Source: Cavia porcellus
Taxonomy: Eukaryota > Chordata > Mammalia > Rodentia > Caviidae
Length of the DNA: 64,000 nucleotides
Direction: 5' to 3'
Assembly: GCF_034190915.1 (NCBI RefSeq)
Contig: NW_026947486.1
Span: 80,332,044 to 80,396,043, forward strand
Shown here: positions 24,746-37,960 of the stretch, in pieces
Numbering within the stretch: the first letter of the stretch is position 1
Layout: each line of letters starts with the position of its first letter
The notes under the pieces: generated by a model
The model's database searches: none
What the model saw: the letters and a program-made list of their open reading frames with translations, nothing else
What the model was told of the DNA's origin: nothing
Made by a program: the position numbers and the translations under genes

Positions 24746-24755
24746 TCATAATTGG

Positions 24756-26592
24756 AAAACCCTGTACCTTGAATATGAATTTGATTTTTAAAAACCATAG
24801 GTCATCTGATGACAAAGTTATTCATTCCTGGCTATCCATTAATTATGGATTGATTTCTGCACTAGAGTACTCTACAGCCATGAAAAATAAACTTGGAAAC
24901 AATGTAAATCCCTCCAAGATTTTTAAGAAAAGAACCCAAATTGGGGGAACGATCAAGTAGGTTGTAGGCGACAAAAAGAGAGGGTGGCTGGTTAGGGTAA
25001 AAGAAAAGGTGGTCAGAGGTGAAGAAGTCAAGGAAGTGGAAGCCCAGCATATGAGGCACTTAATCCACATGGCGTTTAAGTCACCAGGAATGATGAAGCC
25101 ATGCCATCTTGGAAAGGGCAACTAAGCCTGGAGGTGAGACTTCATCGGTGTAAGCCCTGCTCTTAGTGTCTGAGGGGGGAAGGACCAGGGCGTTTATCTT
25201 GGACATCCTGGGACTCTGCCTCCCACATACATGCCCAGGATTGGTGGATCGAGCATTTGCTGAGATGGATCTAGTCTGCCTATCCCGCCTACAGGACTAT
25301 TTTCAGACAGTCCCCCTCCCAGCCCTCCATATGCTGAAATTTATAAAACAAATTCCCATGTATTCTTCTGCCACAAGTAAAATGTGAATGTCACAGGGCC
25401 CTGGCTACCCTTAGTGGAAAGACTGAGTGAGAGAGAGAGGAAGATATTTTATTTAGTGATGAACCCACAGCCAAGAAAACAGGAAACATTTACTTTCTCA
25501 GTTTGGTTATCTTGCTACACAAAAAATGAAAGAAAGAATAACTCACTCATATTAACCTGGTTGGTGGGTACATTCGTTCGTGTTGTTGTTGTTGTTATAG
25601 CAAAATGCTTGATACCAGTAAACTTTATAAATAAAAAAGTTTATTTATGTCATACACAGTTTGGGGGGTTCAAGAGCACAGCCCTCGCATCAACTCAGTT
25701 CTGGCAAGGCCCCTCTTGGCCGCATGGCTCATGTCAGGAGTGTGACATCCATCTGGAATTTCTCTCTCTTCTTAATAAGCAAAGAGTTTAATATGGAGGT
25801 TCTAGGTAAAGTAGACCAGGGCAAGAATTTAAAATTGTACTTATTTAATGAAACAAAACAAAACTACGGCTTCAAGAGAAGTTCTTTACCTGCTTCTAGA
25901 GGCCACCTTAGCCTGTGATCCCCTCCTTCCTTCCTTACAGAGAACAGTGTTAAATTCCTAAAGACCCTTTACTATAGCCTGTATGTTCCTGAGCACTTAG
26001 ATTCTCTTCACCTACAAACTGCTTTTTCTTCCAGCTCAGAAAGCAGCTGCATTAGAAACAGCATGTCTTAACACGCATCTTCACATCAGACCCATTTCAG
26101 TGACTTGCATTGGAACCAGGCACACAGTGAGAATACACATTCGAGATCAGCCACATTAAAAACAGGCTTGAAATGGGCCCGAGCCTGGCTTGTGACTCGA
26201 GCCTTATTTTTTGAGCACCTGCACTCTCCTCTTGAGTGTGTCCTATATCAATTTCTAATACAGTTTTTCATGCCTTGTTTTACTGACTCATCTTAGAAAT
26301 TCTTTTTCTGTGACCCAAGTCAACGAACCGACATACTTAAAGGAGCAAGTTAAATTCCTTATTTCAGCTTGGAGAACCCTCAGACCCAGCCTGTGACATT
26401 CAACCCTAATTACTGCCTTATTCTGGTCATTTCCCTTAAACCTCACCTCTAAACACTATAGTCAGATTGTTTCCATCCTCCAAAACCTTACAGTGAGGAT
26501 TATATGTCAACGTACAGAGCCTGGAGGGGTACTCATACTATAGTCAAATAATTGCAGAGGAATATTGAGAGCCCATCTACAAGCGTGCAGAG
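24756..26592. other. Unannotated interval
   Basis: No gene seen. 25600-25760 may contain a piece of the LTR-like family also seen near 27.5 kb. 26799-27499, 27836-28587 and 29037-29688 likewise hold nothing I can name. Confidence 0.4.
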
Positions 26593-26728
26593 TAGCCAGG
26601 CACGGTGGCGCACTCCTGTAATCCCAACTCTCAAGAGATTGAGGCCGGAGCAACTCTTGCAAGTTCAAGACCAGCCTGCCTGAACTACATAGTGACACCC
26701 TTTCTCAAAACACAAAACAAAAACATTC
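26593..26728 (+). mobile_element. B1 SINE
   Basis: AGCCAGGCACGGTGGCGCAC, GAGGCCGGAGCAACTCTTGC and ACATAGTGACACCCTTTCTC. A TGCAGAGT / TTCAGAGT duplication brackets it. Confidence 0.87.
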
Positions 26729-26737
26729 AGAGTTATG

Positions 26738-26738
<1 letters not shown>

Positions 26739-26783
<45 letters not shown>

Positions 26784-26798
26784 ACGCGCACGCGCACA
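26739..26798 (+). repeat. (GT)n with GCAC run
   Basis: A GT run followed by CACGCGCACGCGCAC, an alternating purine-pyrimidine tract able to form Z-DNA. Confidence 0.92.
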
Positions 26799-27499
26799 AG
26801 CTGTAGGAATCAAGGGAAGTTGTTCTTTAATACCTCACTGCTTGCCACTACTTTAATGGTCTCTCTCATGTTATTTAAGTCTCCTGTACTAGAGTTTTTC
26901 ATCCAGTCTTTCCCCAGGCTACTGAGGATGCCTATAGTGTGCCCCATGGAGTAGAGTTCTCTCTACTTTCATCCCTACTCACCAGCTCTTTGGAGGATGA
27001 CACTGAATATAAATGGGTTAACAAGATTCTAAACAACCTATTTCTTTAGCAAACCACTGTGTTGCTTAGGAAACATCTAAAAGCCCCTATGGATGGAATG
27101 ATGAAAATGTTAACATTGGCCAACACTCACACCCTCACTCTTCCCCTCCCTCTCCCCACTCTGCTCCTCCAGTGACCTTACCTCTTACTTCATGGAAAAT
27201 GTCGAGGCTGTCAGGTGAGAATTCCCTCAACTTCTGGGTCTCCATCATCCTCTCCCTCTTCTTTTAAAGGATATGCCATGATCCTTCCATCCATGCTTTT
27301 GATTTCATTCTCTCCTCTCTCACTTCATGCTACAGGGTGGAATAATGCCACCTCTGCCCTGTATTTTCAGTCTCTAAGCATCTACCAGTTATGGTGTTGC
27401 AGCTGGTATCAATTACAGCTTTCAGAAAAACAAAACTCAAACCAAAAAATCCATTTTCCTTGTCTTCCACAGCCCTCTTAGTCAAGTATCTTGGTCCAT

Positions 27500-27835
27500 G
27501 TGTTCTGCTTTAACAGAATATCGCAGACTAGGTAATATAGAAATGTACAGAAATGTATTGGCTCTGGAAGCTGAGAAGTACAAATGGAAGGGTTGCAACA
27601 GACAAGGACCTTCTTGATGAGTCATCCCACTACAGAAGGGAAAAGGGAGCAGGGCAAACTAATCTCCCTAAGCCATGCACTCATGCCACAATGGCATTAA
27701 TCCATTCATGACTGTGGAACCCTCGTTCATAGCCTAATTACCTTCCATTAGACTCTTCTTCCCAACATTGCTACACTGGGAATCACTTGTCCAAAGTATG
27801 CATTTTGGGAGACCCATTCACACTCAAACTGTTTG
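27500..27835 (-). mobile_element. Possible LTR-like repeat in reverse orientation
   Basis: On the + strand ATATCGCAGACTAGGTAAT, TATTGGCTCTGGAAGCTGAG and AATGGCATTAATCCATTCATG, in the order expected for a reversed MaLR-type or similar LTR. Family not certain. A similar short stretch lies at 25600-25760. Confidence 0.35.
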
Positions 27836-28587
27836 AGGGATAGACCCCAGCCCTCCCATTCCACCCACTTTCCAGGCCACTAGACCCAAGCTTTTCAGCC
27901 TTCTCCTTGTGTCACAATAAAGGACTCTGGCAACAAGTAACCTGATACTTCTTAACCACCCAGTCCAACTTGCTCTGAGATACTATCTTTCTGGATCAAT
28001 CTACCGTAGCCTTGGGAATTTTCTCGTGGAAACTAGCTCTCTCCTGTTGCTTCTGTTCAAACCATCTTCTCCTGTCAAGCTTATTGTCAATTTTGTCTAC
28101 CAATGTCTGCCATGATAATCTTCCCTAAGATTCTATGTTGGTCTTTTTCTCTCTACAGCTGGCTAACAAGCTTGCATAACAATATGCATGTATGGCGGAT
28201 GTGTGAACAATGTTTCAGTATACGCTGTGACTCACAAAAAAATATGTTCTTGCCCTCACACGCACTGTTTTCAAATGGTAGCCCTGTTCGTAATGATTCA
28301 TTTTCCATTTTTGACAGTCATGTGTACAAAAAAATACTTAAATACCCACTTAACTTTGCTATTGAGAGAAACAGAGGAAATATAAATAATAGACAGCTGA
28401 TACTTGATCTCAGAATTGGGGATACAGTAGGGAATAGCAGAGTTTCTCTGGCTGTACACTCTAATCGTTACCACATAGACCTCCACTCCTGTTTCCTCTT
28501 TCATTTGTAGTACTTCGTACTGAACCCAGGGACTCCCCCATTGACATACATTCCTAGCCCTTTTAAAACTTTATTTCAAAGCAAAGT

Positions 28588-28945
28588 GTTACGGTTTAGA
28601 TCAGAGGGGAATCCCCAAAGCCTCGTGTGTTTGAAAGCTGATTAGGTCATGGGGAAGCAATAGCTGAAAGTGTTGTTAGGAGGTAGGGCCTGGCTGGAAG
28701 AGGCTGGTTACTGGGGGTGCGACCCAATGGGTCCTATCTCTCTCCCCGATCCTGCCTTTGCTCTCTCTCTTTCTGGCTTCCGGGATGTGAACTGCTGTCC
28801 TCCTCACCAGTCTCTCCGCCATCCTGTTTCTGCCTGAGAGCCAGCCAACCATGGACTATAACAGAAAGCCAAAATAACCCTTTCCCCCTTTAAATTAAGG
28901 GTGTTTGTATTCTGTCCCATCAACAAAAAAAGTGACTAAGATACA
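28588..28945 (+). mobile_element. MaLR-like LTR or related interspersed repeat
   Basis: Same layout as 62580-62955: GTTACGGTTTAGATCAGAGG at the start, GGTAGGGCCTGGCTGGAAGA, CTCTCTCTTTCTGGCTTCC, CCATGGACTATAACAGAAAG, and GTGACTAAGATACA at the end. Confidence 0.5.
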
Positions 28946-29036
28946 AGATCTCCCTGAGTTGCCCAGGTTGGCCTTGAACTTTTGGTCCTTTGCCTCAGCC
29001 TCCCAAGTAGCTGAGATTAAAGGCATAAACCATGAT
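28946..29036 (-). mobile_element. B1 fragment
   Basis: On the + strand TTGCCCAGGTTGGCCTTGAA and GCCTCCCAAGTAGCTGAGAT. Confidence 0.72.
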
Positions 29037-29688
29037 CTCTAAATTCTAGATATTTGAATTTTTAAGAGAAATCAAATATACAGGTTTTGTATGTAAGAAA
29101 TCTTTTGGTTATATGCTTATGAAGCTGCCAAAGACGTGCCATCTCTAAATGTGCCAAATTGGTATATTGATTATTTGAAGCTGAAACCACTTGAGGAAGT
29201 ATAACTTCAGAAAGGGACATCTGGACTATTTTCCTACATGTGGCAAGCCATATAGTCTTTTGGGAGGGATGTCCTTCACATACTGAAAATAGCCTTGATC
29301 GCCACAGACTTGTCATTAGGGCTGCAATAAATCTGCATAAACAAACTTCCTGAAGTAATCCATGTCTTCCTCTAATACCCCACATATCTCTTAGTAATAC
29401 CTCTAAAAGTTACTGCCCTAGTGCAGCTATCCATCTGCCCTGTCATTCCTTCACAAATTTATTGTTCTTTGTTTGAAAAGTATAAAAATATCATGTTTCA
29501 GTCATCTCTTTTGGGCTTTGCTCTCTTTTGAACATCTCCATGTACCTGTAAAATTAATAAAATTTTTAAGTTTTTCCTTCGTTAGTCAGCTGTTGATGTA
29601 ACTGGGTTTCTAGATCCTGCCAAAGAACTCATATAAAAACCAAGGACACAGTAGAGAGGATCTTTCTTCCCAATATTTACTTCTAATT

Positions 29689-29838
29689 TTTTTTCTCTTT
29701 TTGAGACAAGGTCTCTCTATACAGTTCAGGCTGGACTTGAGCTCACTTTGTAACCCAGGATGGTTTGAAATTGGCAAGATCCTCCTGCCCCAGCCTCCTA
29801 AGTGCTGGGATTACAGGCATTCACTACCACGCCTGGCT
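29689..29838 (-). mobile_element. B1 SINE
   Basis: On the + strand TTTTTGAGACAAGGTCTCTC, GCCTCCTAAGTGCTGGGATT and CTACCACGCCTGGCTC. Confidence 0.85.
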
Positions 29839-31074
29839 CATCTAGTCTTATAAAAATTAAAATAATTTGAGGAATAAGTAACCATGTGTTCAAACCAGCT
29901 GTAGTCACCAAGGCCAACAATTTTAATCCTTGGCTTGCTGCACTGCTCTCTGAGCCTTGGAGAGATTTCTGCCCTATGTTCTGTGATATTTCAATGTCAG
30001 TGATTTCAACTACCACCCACAGGCAGTACCGCCTGTCTTTGCTTCTCAAGATCAGTTTGGATCTCAAACTGAAATATCTGACTGGACACATTACTGGATA
30101 TCTCCACCAGAATGTTCCTTATGAGTGTGCTTTTCAAAACTAATGTTCTGTTGAATCATCTCTCGATCTTTTTTTTGCTCATCTCTAGATCTTGATAAAA
30201 TGGAGGCTGTGACTCAGTAGGTCTGGGATACTGCCCAAGATCGTGCATTTCCAACAGGCTCCCAGCTAAAGCCAAAACCACTGCTGAGCCACAAAACTGC
30301 TTTTAAGACTCAACCGCCATCTGAACACAGAGTCCCTCCTGCACGTTTGCTCTCCCCGTTGTGTGCTTCCTCTTGGTGAATGGTCCTTCACTAACCCACA
30401 TAATAAATGTTCGAGGCAAAGTTGAGTGTGAAAGGGTTGGGAGAGGTAGAGAAGGGATTCTAAGCACAGTCTCTCAAACTCCTTGCCATAAATCTTATCT
30501 ATTTCTGCATTTACGTTACTGACTGCTGGGTTTGTGCTGTTCACTGCTCCCCAAACACAGAGTTATAGTGAAGAGAGGAAGGCTTTAATCAAAGATAGCT
30601 CTGAGCAGATGGGGAGGAGGGTGGGTCTCATGTTGCTACAAATCACCAAAGGCCTTCATGGTAAGAAAGAGAAGGGACAGGGAATACAATGAAACAATAG
30701 ACAACCCCAGGCTTGCTCCATCCCTGCCAGCCATCTTTCCCTCTCTCCTTTCCCTGTGGGAGGGAAACTGAAATTTAACCTCTGGGACCAGCATCTGCAC
30801 GCTCTGCCCAAGCATCTGGGATGGAGAAAGGAGGAAAGAATTCTATGCATTAGGCCTGAGAAAGTTTTCCCTGATGGTTACATTATCGAAATCTTGACTT
30901 AGGCCCTCGTTTTTTTCCTGGTGTAAAAGGCTCTTACTGATGGTAACTTTCCACTATCCAGCCTTCTGCCTGCAACCTCATTGCTCCTGCCAGCATGGTA
31001 CTTCCAAAAAGCAAAATGACCCCATGTAAAGCCTGGGATTTACGACCAGACTGCATACATTTGATTGTTTGTTT

Positions 31075-31206
31075 GCAGTGCTGAAGATTGAACCAAGTCC
31101 TGTTTCATTTTGACACAGGGTCTCATTAAGTTCCTAAATTAGTTACCCAGGTTGGGTTTGAACTTGGGATCCTCCTGCTTCAGCTTCTCAAAGTGCTGGG
31201 ATTACT
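31075..31206 (-). mobile_element. B1-dID composite SINE
   Basis: On the + strand CAGTGCTGAAGATTGAACCA (truncated ID), then ACACAGGGTCTCATTAAGTT and CAAAGTGCTGGGATTACTG (B1). Confidence 0.68.
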
Positions 31207-32393
31207 GATCCTTCAGTACCTGAATGCTGCATTGAGGAGGAGGTATGACTGGGTAGGAAGTTTGGCCAACCCAGTGCAGTTTTGGGAGGAGGATTTGGTG
31301 CAGGCTGTTCACAGAAACTTGCAGGAATTGGCAAACTTGGGAGTGAGGGCTTGGATCCTGAAGCGTGGGGAAGGTGAAATCCGAGTAGTGTACCATAGAT
31401 AGGTAAATCGTTCTTAGATTTTTGGACTTGGTTTCACAGACAATAGGAGGTTTCTTACAGTGGGGCAAACTGTTTCACACCTATATGCCCTTGATCAGAT
31501 TGCTTCTTCTACGTTAGTGTTTCTTACATAGACTGGAATCACCTGGGGGCACTGGTTCACACTTTGGAATAAAGATATTGTTGCTTACTACAATAGGCCA
31601 ACAACAATACTTAGAGCCAGCCTGGCTATATTTGAGTTCTGACTTGTCAATTTACTAGCTGTGTAACAAGTTTTTTCTTTTTAAATTTTTCTGTGCCTCA
31701 ATTTCCTCGTATAACCAAAAGCCTCGTAGTGTTTTATGTGAGTTAGTCCACAGAAGCATTTAGATCATTGGCTGGCTTGAAATGAGTGCTCAGATAATGG
31801 TCGGTGTCATGAAAAATGAAAATTCTTGGGGTTTACCTTAGACCCTCTGGATCAAAGTCTTGAGAAGGAGGCTGATCCTAGGAACAGGAATTTTAATAAG
31901 TTCCTTCCTCCTCTCCAGATTATTCTGATCCTCATTAAAGTTTGAGAATCACTGGTTCCATAGGAAATCCATTCCCTTCCTTATTCATTGTTGCTGAAAA
32001 TTATTACTACTCCACCCAAATATCCTTTCCTTTACGAAGCTCTGCTAAATCACACCTTCAGGAACCTTTGCCTACTTTCCTCTTACCATGAAGAAACTCA
32101 ACCTCAGTGTGCATAACCTTTGAACTCTGTCTGAACTATGAATTCCTTCCTTGAGAAGCAAACATTTCATTTCCCCAGCTTTACCATGGAGCCTCGCCCA
32201 ACAGAGTCTGAGGCCAACAGAGGCTGGCCAAGTGACCACAGATGGGCCTGTAGGTCTCTAGTATCAAAGCACTGAGTGCTGCCGACTCTAGAGTCTGTAA
32301 TGGAAAATGCGAAACCAACCGTATCATTCCAGACCTAGTTGGTGACAGTGGAATTTTGTGGAAACACTTTAGCTTTCTTTTTAGTAATAAAAA

Positions 32394-32600
32394 TAAGCTG
32401 GGCATGATGGCACACACCTGTAATCCTAGTACTCTGAGAGGCTGAGGCAGAAGAATCTCAAATTGAAGCCCAGTCTGGACAACTTAGCAAATTAGCAAAG
32501 CCCCAATTTGAAATAAGAAAAAATAAAAAAGACTAAAGATATAGCTCAGTGCAAATGCCCTGAGTTTAATCCCCAGTACTGCAAATAATAATAATAAATA
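32394..32600 (+). mobile_element. B1-dID composite SINE
   Basis: A B1 part (GCTGGGCATGATGGCACACA, GAGAGGCTGAGGCAGAAGAA) is joined to a truncated ID part (AGATATAGCTCAGTGCAAAT, GAGTTTAATCCCCAGTACT) and an (AAT)n tail. The deletion between A and B boxes of the ID part is the dID hallmark. Confidence 0.85.
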
Positions 32601-32789
32601 GTTTGTGCTCTCAATATAAAGAAGAAAATAAAAATTACCCATAATCTCATAACTCAGAAATAATTATTAACTTTTAGGCATGTCTTCTTCAGATCTTTTT
32701 CTGTTTATGTGTATTTAATTAACATGATGAGTTTCCAAATTCAGATAAATTCAATTCAATTTATTCTTTTATAGATTTATTTAGCAGTG

Positions 32790-32958
32790 GTAAGAATTAA
32801 CTAAGGGCCTTCATGCTGAGCCACATCTCCCAATCTTTTAAAATTTTTTATTTTGAGACATGGTCTCTAAATTGCTAAGTTCCCTTGGCTGGTTTTGAAT
32901 TCATGATCCTCCAACTTCAGCTATCCAGAGTGCTGGGATTACAGAGGTTCACCACAAT
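32790..32958 (-). mobile_element. B1-dID composite SINE
   Basis: On the + strand CATGCTGAGCCACATCTCCC (ID part), then TTATTTTGAGACATGGTCTC and CAGAGTGCTGGGATTACAGA (B1 part). Confidence 0.75.
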
Positions 32959-34828
32959 TGATGTGCAGCATCAATTCTACAAATTCATATTGAGCACCGA
33001 CTATTCACCCAGTACTATTGTAAGTATAGGGAAAACAACAGTGAAAAAAGTAGACGACCTTTCTGTTCTCAAATATCTTATATTCAAATAAGAGGAAAGA
33101 ATATAAAAATGAGAAATAATATCATATATTGGGAAATATTAAATGCATTGCGGAAAAATAATGCAGGGAAAAGGGATGAGTAGTGGGAATATGTTTCACG
33201 ATTAGAAAAACTGAGAGTAAAACCTGTGCAGACAGCTAGGAAGAGCATTCCAGGCAAAAGGAATCACAAGGACAAGGGTCACTGAACTGGAATATGCCTA
33301 CTCATCCAAGGGACAGCAAGGAGGGTGCTGCAGCTGGAGCACAGTGACAAGGGGAAAAATGCTAGTGCAGTGCTAAAGATAAGAGCTGGTGAGGTAGTAC
33401 AGATTCTGTAGCACCCTGCAGGATACTGTAACAACTTTGGTTCTTACTCAAATAAATAAAGAACCTTGGGATACTTGGGTTTCCAGATTTTTGCTATGTT
33501 TCTTTTGCTATCATGTTTCATACTTTGTAATCTTCTCTACGAATCTCTGTCCATGGCTCTGAATGGTTCCCTGGGAAAAATTCCTAAAAATTAAATTTCT
33601 TCCTGGCTACAAGCTAGGAAAAATTTGAGGTGTTTCTTGCATATTGTTAAATGACTTTCTAAAGATTCTGTGCCCACTTCAAGAATAATTTAAAGTCCAG
33701 AAAATATTATTTGAGTGCTTACAATTTGCCAGCTATGATCTAGGTGCTTGAAATAAATCAGTGAAAAAAATGAATTTTGCATTCTAGCAATTTAACATTT
33801 ACCAGCATGCGTCAGAATGCTTATCTTACTGTATGCTTGCCAACTCCAAGCATTGCCAAGAAAAGAACACTCTGGTACTTTGAATGATGAAAACTAGTAT
33901 GCTGTTATTATGTTATGATTCATTTGATTTCTAATGAGATTGAATTATTTCCCATATTTTCTAGCTAATCAGCAAATTGATCTCTGTTTCTTTAAAAGGT
34001 CTTTAGAACCCTTCAACATAATTTGAAGGAGGCAGAAAGTCTGGAAATATTAAAAGATTTACCCTGTATCTTGGGGCATAAGTAGTCTTCAGGTCAAGTA
34101 CATAGGTTGTAGGAATTGATTTGAAGCCAAAGAGCACACACGGTGCAACTCTTATGTTCTGAGAAGGATTTTTCAATCAGGAGCATCCTTGGTTACTTCC
34201 AGACACAGTAATTTGGAAACTGCCACCCTGATGTGACTTGTGCACCCAGCATGGATTCTAGCATGAGCACAGACTTTTCAGCAGTTTTACTTTCCCAGGA
34301 TTCCAGGAGCCTCCTTTATTTTACATTGAATCTGGCTTGAAAGCTGCTATACTTTCAAATGGTGTCCCTTCTTGAAGTGTTATATTTTACAAAGTTTTAC
34401 TCTTCACATGAAACCAGGCCTATCTTTGAGAAAAGAGAATCAGGAGTAAGGAGAGGGTCTTTAATTACCTTCTGTATCTTTCCAAAGTTTGAGTTTTCTA
34501 ACCTCTAACAAATACTTCAAAAGAATCCCAGAAGAGGTTATCTGGGCATCAAGTTAATGACTTTTTCCATTGTGCCTCCCTTTATGATAAAAAAGAATAG
34601 ATATTTTATCATTTAAAATTTCTCCCAGTTTTGTAAAACAAAATCCATGTGTTTGTGTGTATATGTTGCATATATCTGCAAGAATTGAAATCAAACTGTA
34701 AACATGAGCTTGATTTAACAATTGTCTAGAGATCTACAAGGAAAAAAATGAGTGTCCTTTTTTATTTTTACTTTATACATTTAGGTACTGTTTAAGTTTA
34801 TTAATGAACATTTATTATCATTCTACAT

Positions 34829-35004
34829 TTTTTTTCTGAACTGGGGACTGATCCTCGTGTCTTTGCACTGATATATCTGTAGCCTTCTTATTTTGAGGCA
34901 GGATCTCACTAAGTTGCTAAATTGTTCAGCCTGGGCTCAAAATTGAGATCCTTCTGACTCAGCATCCTGGAATGCTAGGATTACAGGCATACACCATCAT
35001 GCCC
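34829..35004 (-). mobile_element. B1-dID composite SINE
   Basis: On the + strand GAACTGGGGACTGATCCTCG, then TTATTTTGAGGCAGGATCTC and GGAATGCTAGGATTACAGGC. Confidence 0.78.
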
Positions 35005-36899
35005 TGGTTCATTCTACATTCTTTTCAGAAAAGAAATAATAAACCATTCCCCCCAAGCTTAAAGTGGCATACACTCATTGTTGAAAATAGGGAAAAGCAT
35101 GAAGAAACTAATAGTCACAAGTATGAACATTTTAGCATATTTCATGTTTACTTTTATGCATTTTCAGACATAACTGACTTCACACTAAATATAGCTTTGT
35201 ATCCTGTTTTCACCTCCTAAGATTAAAACAAGCATTTTCCCATGTCATTACAATGTTTGAATGCCCAGCATATGGTTTTAGATAATTAAAGTGGGCTAAT
35301 AAGTCATTTTATTTGAAGTTGAACATTTGAGATGTTTTCTTTTTTTGTGCATTAAAAATGAATCTATAATGAATATCATAATAGTGAAATATTTGTGTGC
35401 ATTCAGAGAGTTCCTTAGGAGGGATTCTTAAAAGTGGAATTACGGGGTCAAAATGTAGATGTCCGGAAGTGGGGTTAGTAGGTGGAAATTTTATGGATAG
35501 CAAAAGTTGATATAATATCTACTCCCCTCAAAAGGATATGAAACGCTTGGCACACTCTTACTTCTTTCTTTCCTGTGGCACTTTGATAGATAACCGTGGT
35601 GTCTCCATGTTTGTCTTTTATACTAGCAAGACTGAACTTATTCATGTACTTATGCATCATAAGTATGCCCATGTGTGAACTACTTGCTCTTGTTTTGTCC
35701 ATTTGGAGTAGAATCTTTAGGATTTTTTACCAAGTAAAATGAACTCTTAAAAGATATTTTGTCTTATAAAGGGAAAATATTTTCCCAAGTTTGTTGGTTT
35801 TTACAAACATCTGTACATTTTTTACAAACACATAATGAAAATCTGACTACAGTCAAATGCCCTCAATTTGAACCTGTTTCCCCAGGATTAAATTGAGGTT
35901 TCATAACCTATTGGGAAGGGACTTGTCAGCTAATTGTAAATTTAGCTCTGAAAAAATGCGTGGGCTTGATAAAAAGATTGTTTGGATCATTACACTTTAA
36001 AATGATTTGTGAAGACGGGGAAGGGCAGGCATAAAAGCAGTTCAGGCCAGAAATTTTTAGAATTTTGAAATAAGAAGCCAATTGCTTCCTCAAGTATCTT
36101 GCATGTTGAGGAGGAGAGTAAATTATGTGCAAGTGAACAGAACCCTTAATGGAAAAGTACTGCTCTGGGCTGCAGATGTGTGCAAGGCTTTATTTTAATT
36201 ATTTTTCCCTCTGTCTATCCTTTCTTCCGCTTCCCTTCCTGTGCCACAATAAAAGGGGAAGCCAGATTTGGCCTCTGAACGCTACAGAAAATCCTTCCAT
36301 AGAGACCGCTCCAGTGCCGACTATTTGCACATCAAAGGCCAGACGAAGTACCTAGGAAAGAGGGGTCCGACCTCCAAGCTCCGCTGTGTCCAGACTCTCG
36401 CCTTTGTCTGGGCTCCAGCTAAGGGTAATTGCGACTGTCAAGGGTAGGTTGATAGGCTTCAAAGAGAAGAATGCTGCCAAAGAAACTCTGGACATAATTC
36501 TGCGGAGCATTAAAAAGCTTAACAAGAGAATGTCACTTGCTGATGACTTGTGACCAAGCAAACCAGTGATTGCAAAAAGGTTTATCTCTTTTTTTTTTGA
36601 GACCCTAAAGTGACTTGTGTGATTTAATCCCTAAATACTGAGCCAGTTGATAGGCCTGTTCCACTGACTTTAGCGGCTCTGTGGGTGTCTGCCCCACAGC
36701 CTGTGCAAGAGAGTAGGGGATAGGTCGGTAGATGGGAGTTCCCAAGGTGAAAATGGATCTCTAAGGTGGAAAATGAGTTTCCTACAAAGGGGATCGAGGC
36801 ACGGGGGAACGAAGAGGGGTTCTCACAGGGAGCGGAAGAGAAGAGTGAAGCAAGAGAAATGTAGTTGTCTTGAGGGCTTAACAGGTGGCCTGGAGCCTC

Positions 36900-37960
36900 A
36901 GAGGCCGGCTAAGCCAGGGCTTGCCCATCGAGTTGGGGTGCGGGGAGCAAACGAGGGATGTAGTGCCTAAGAGGGACTTGTACAGCGTTGCTGGTGCGAG
37001 AGTGGCGTGAGAATGCGGCAAAGGCCTTGCAGGTAGAGTGGAGAGATGGGTTCAGTTCGGTGGCGACGAAGGCCAAAGCAGCCAGGGGAAGGACAAGCGG
37101 GACCCAGAGGGTGGGGGTCGGCGGGGCGGGACTGAGCGGGGCAGGGCATTTAGGCGGCCGCAGGAGGCGGGGCCTCGGAGGCTCCGCCCTCCGCACGCTT
37201 TGGTCGGTTGCTGAACCCAGCGCGCCTGTCGCTGGCTGAGAGGGAGGGGAAAGCAGCGAGTTCCGGAGCTCAGCCTAGCCCCGCCAAACCTTCGCTCCGG
37301 AGATCATGGCTGCCGAGGATGTGGTGGCGACCGGCGCCGAGTTGAACGAGCTGGAGAGCGGCGGGCTGCTGCACGAGATTTTCACGTCACCGCTCAACCT
37401 GCTGCTGCTTAGCCTCTGCATCTTCCTGCTGTACAAGATCGTGCGCGGGGATCAGCCGGGGTCCAGCGGCGACAGCGACGACGATGAGCCGCCCCCACTG
37501 CCCCGCCTCAAGCGGCGTGACTTCACCCCAGCCGAGCTGCGGCGTTTCGACGGCGTCCAGGACCCTCGCATACTCATGGCCATCAACGGCAAGGTGTTCG
37601 ACGTGACCAAAGGCCGCAAGTTCTACGGGCCCGGTAGGGCGACCGGCGAGGGGGGCACTGAGACAAAAGAAGGGGCCCCAGCGTGGGGCTGGGCCCGAGA
37701 GAAGAGCGGGGCGCCCCCGGGGGAGGCAAGGCGGGCGCCAAGGCCTAGAGTCAGGGGGTCGTGGCCGGGCGGAGAGGGCCAGAGGAACTGTAGAGGGGCT
37801 GTGGGACAGTGGGGGACACAGGCTCCCCAGCCTACGCTGCCAGGACTGCGGTGGGGCTGGAGAAAGAAGCTGAGGCGCTGAAGCTGGGGGAGGTGGAGTG
37901 GGACTTGGAGGCTCGAGGAGGGAACACACCGGAGCGCAGGGTATGTGGGGGACTTGAAGA
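36900..37960 (+). promoter_or_regulatory. PGRMC1: CpG-island promoter of PGRMC1
   Basis: The base composition shifts sharply to G+C with many CpGs from about 36.9 kb into intron 1. GC boxes are visible upstream of the ATG, for example GGCGGGGCGGGACTG near 37121 and GGAGGCGGGGCC near 37163. No TATA box is seen, which fits a housekeeping-type promoter. The 5' UTR probably starts within about 100 bases upstream of 37306. The exact start site is not visible from sequence alone. Confidence 0.75.
37306..37633 (+). CDS. PGRMC1: PGRMC1 coding exon 1
   Basis: Residues 1-109 plus the first base of the Glu110 codon. The exon ends GGGCCCG followed by GTAGGG, so it is in phase 1. It holds the N-terminus, the transmembrane helix, the acidic linker and the start of the cytochrome b5-like domain up to KFYGP. 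Confidence 0.95.

Larger units (their letters stand above)
29839..36899. other. Upstream flank of PGRMC1
   Basis: Apart from four B1-dID copies this is unique-looking sequence with only short chance frames. Distal regulatory elements of PGRMC1 may lie here, but none can be identified from one sequence. Confidence 0.45.

Noticed and set aside
25384..25791. A 135-codon + strand frame
   Set aside because: No similarity to known proteins was recognised, and its second half overlaps a possible LTR-like repeat. No splice context.
37306..37881. A continuous 191-codon frame from the PGRMC1 start
   Set aside because: It only reads through the exon 1 donor at 37634 into G+C-rich intron. Splicing to 41364 restores the known 195-aa protein.
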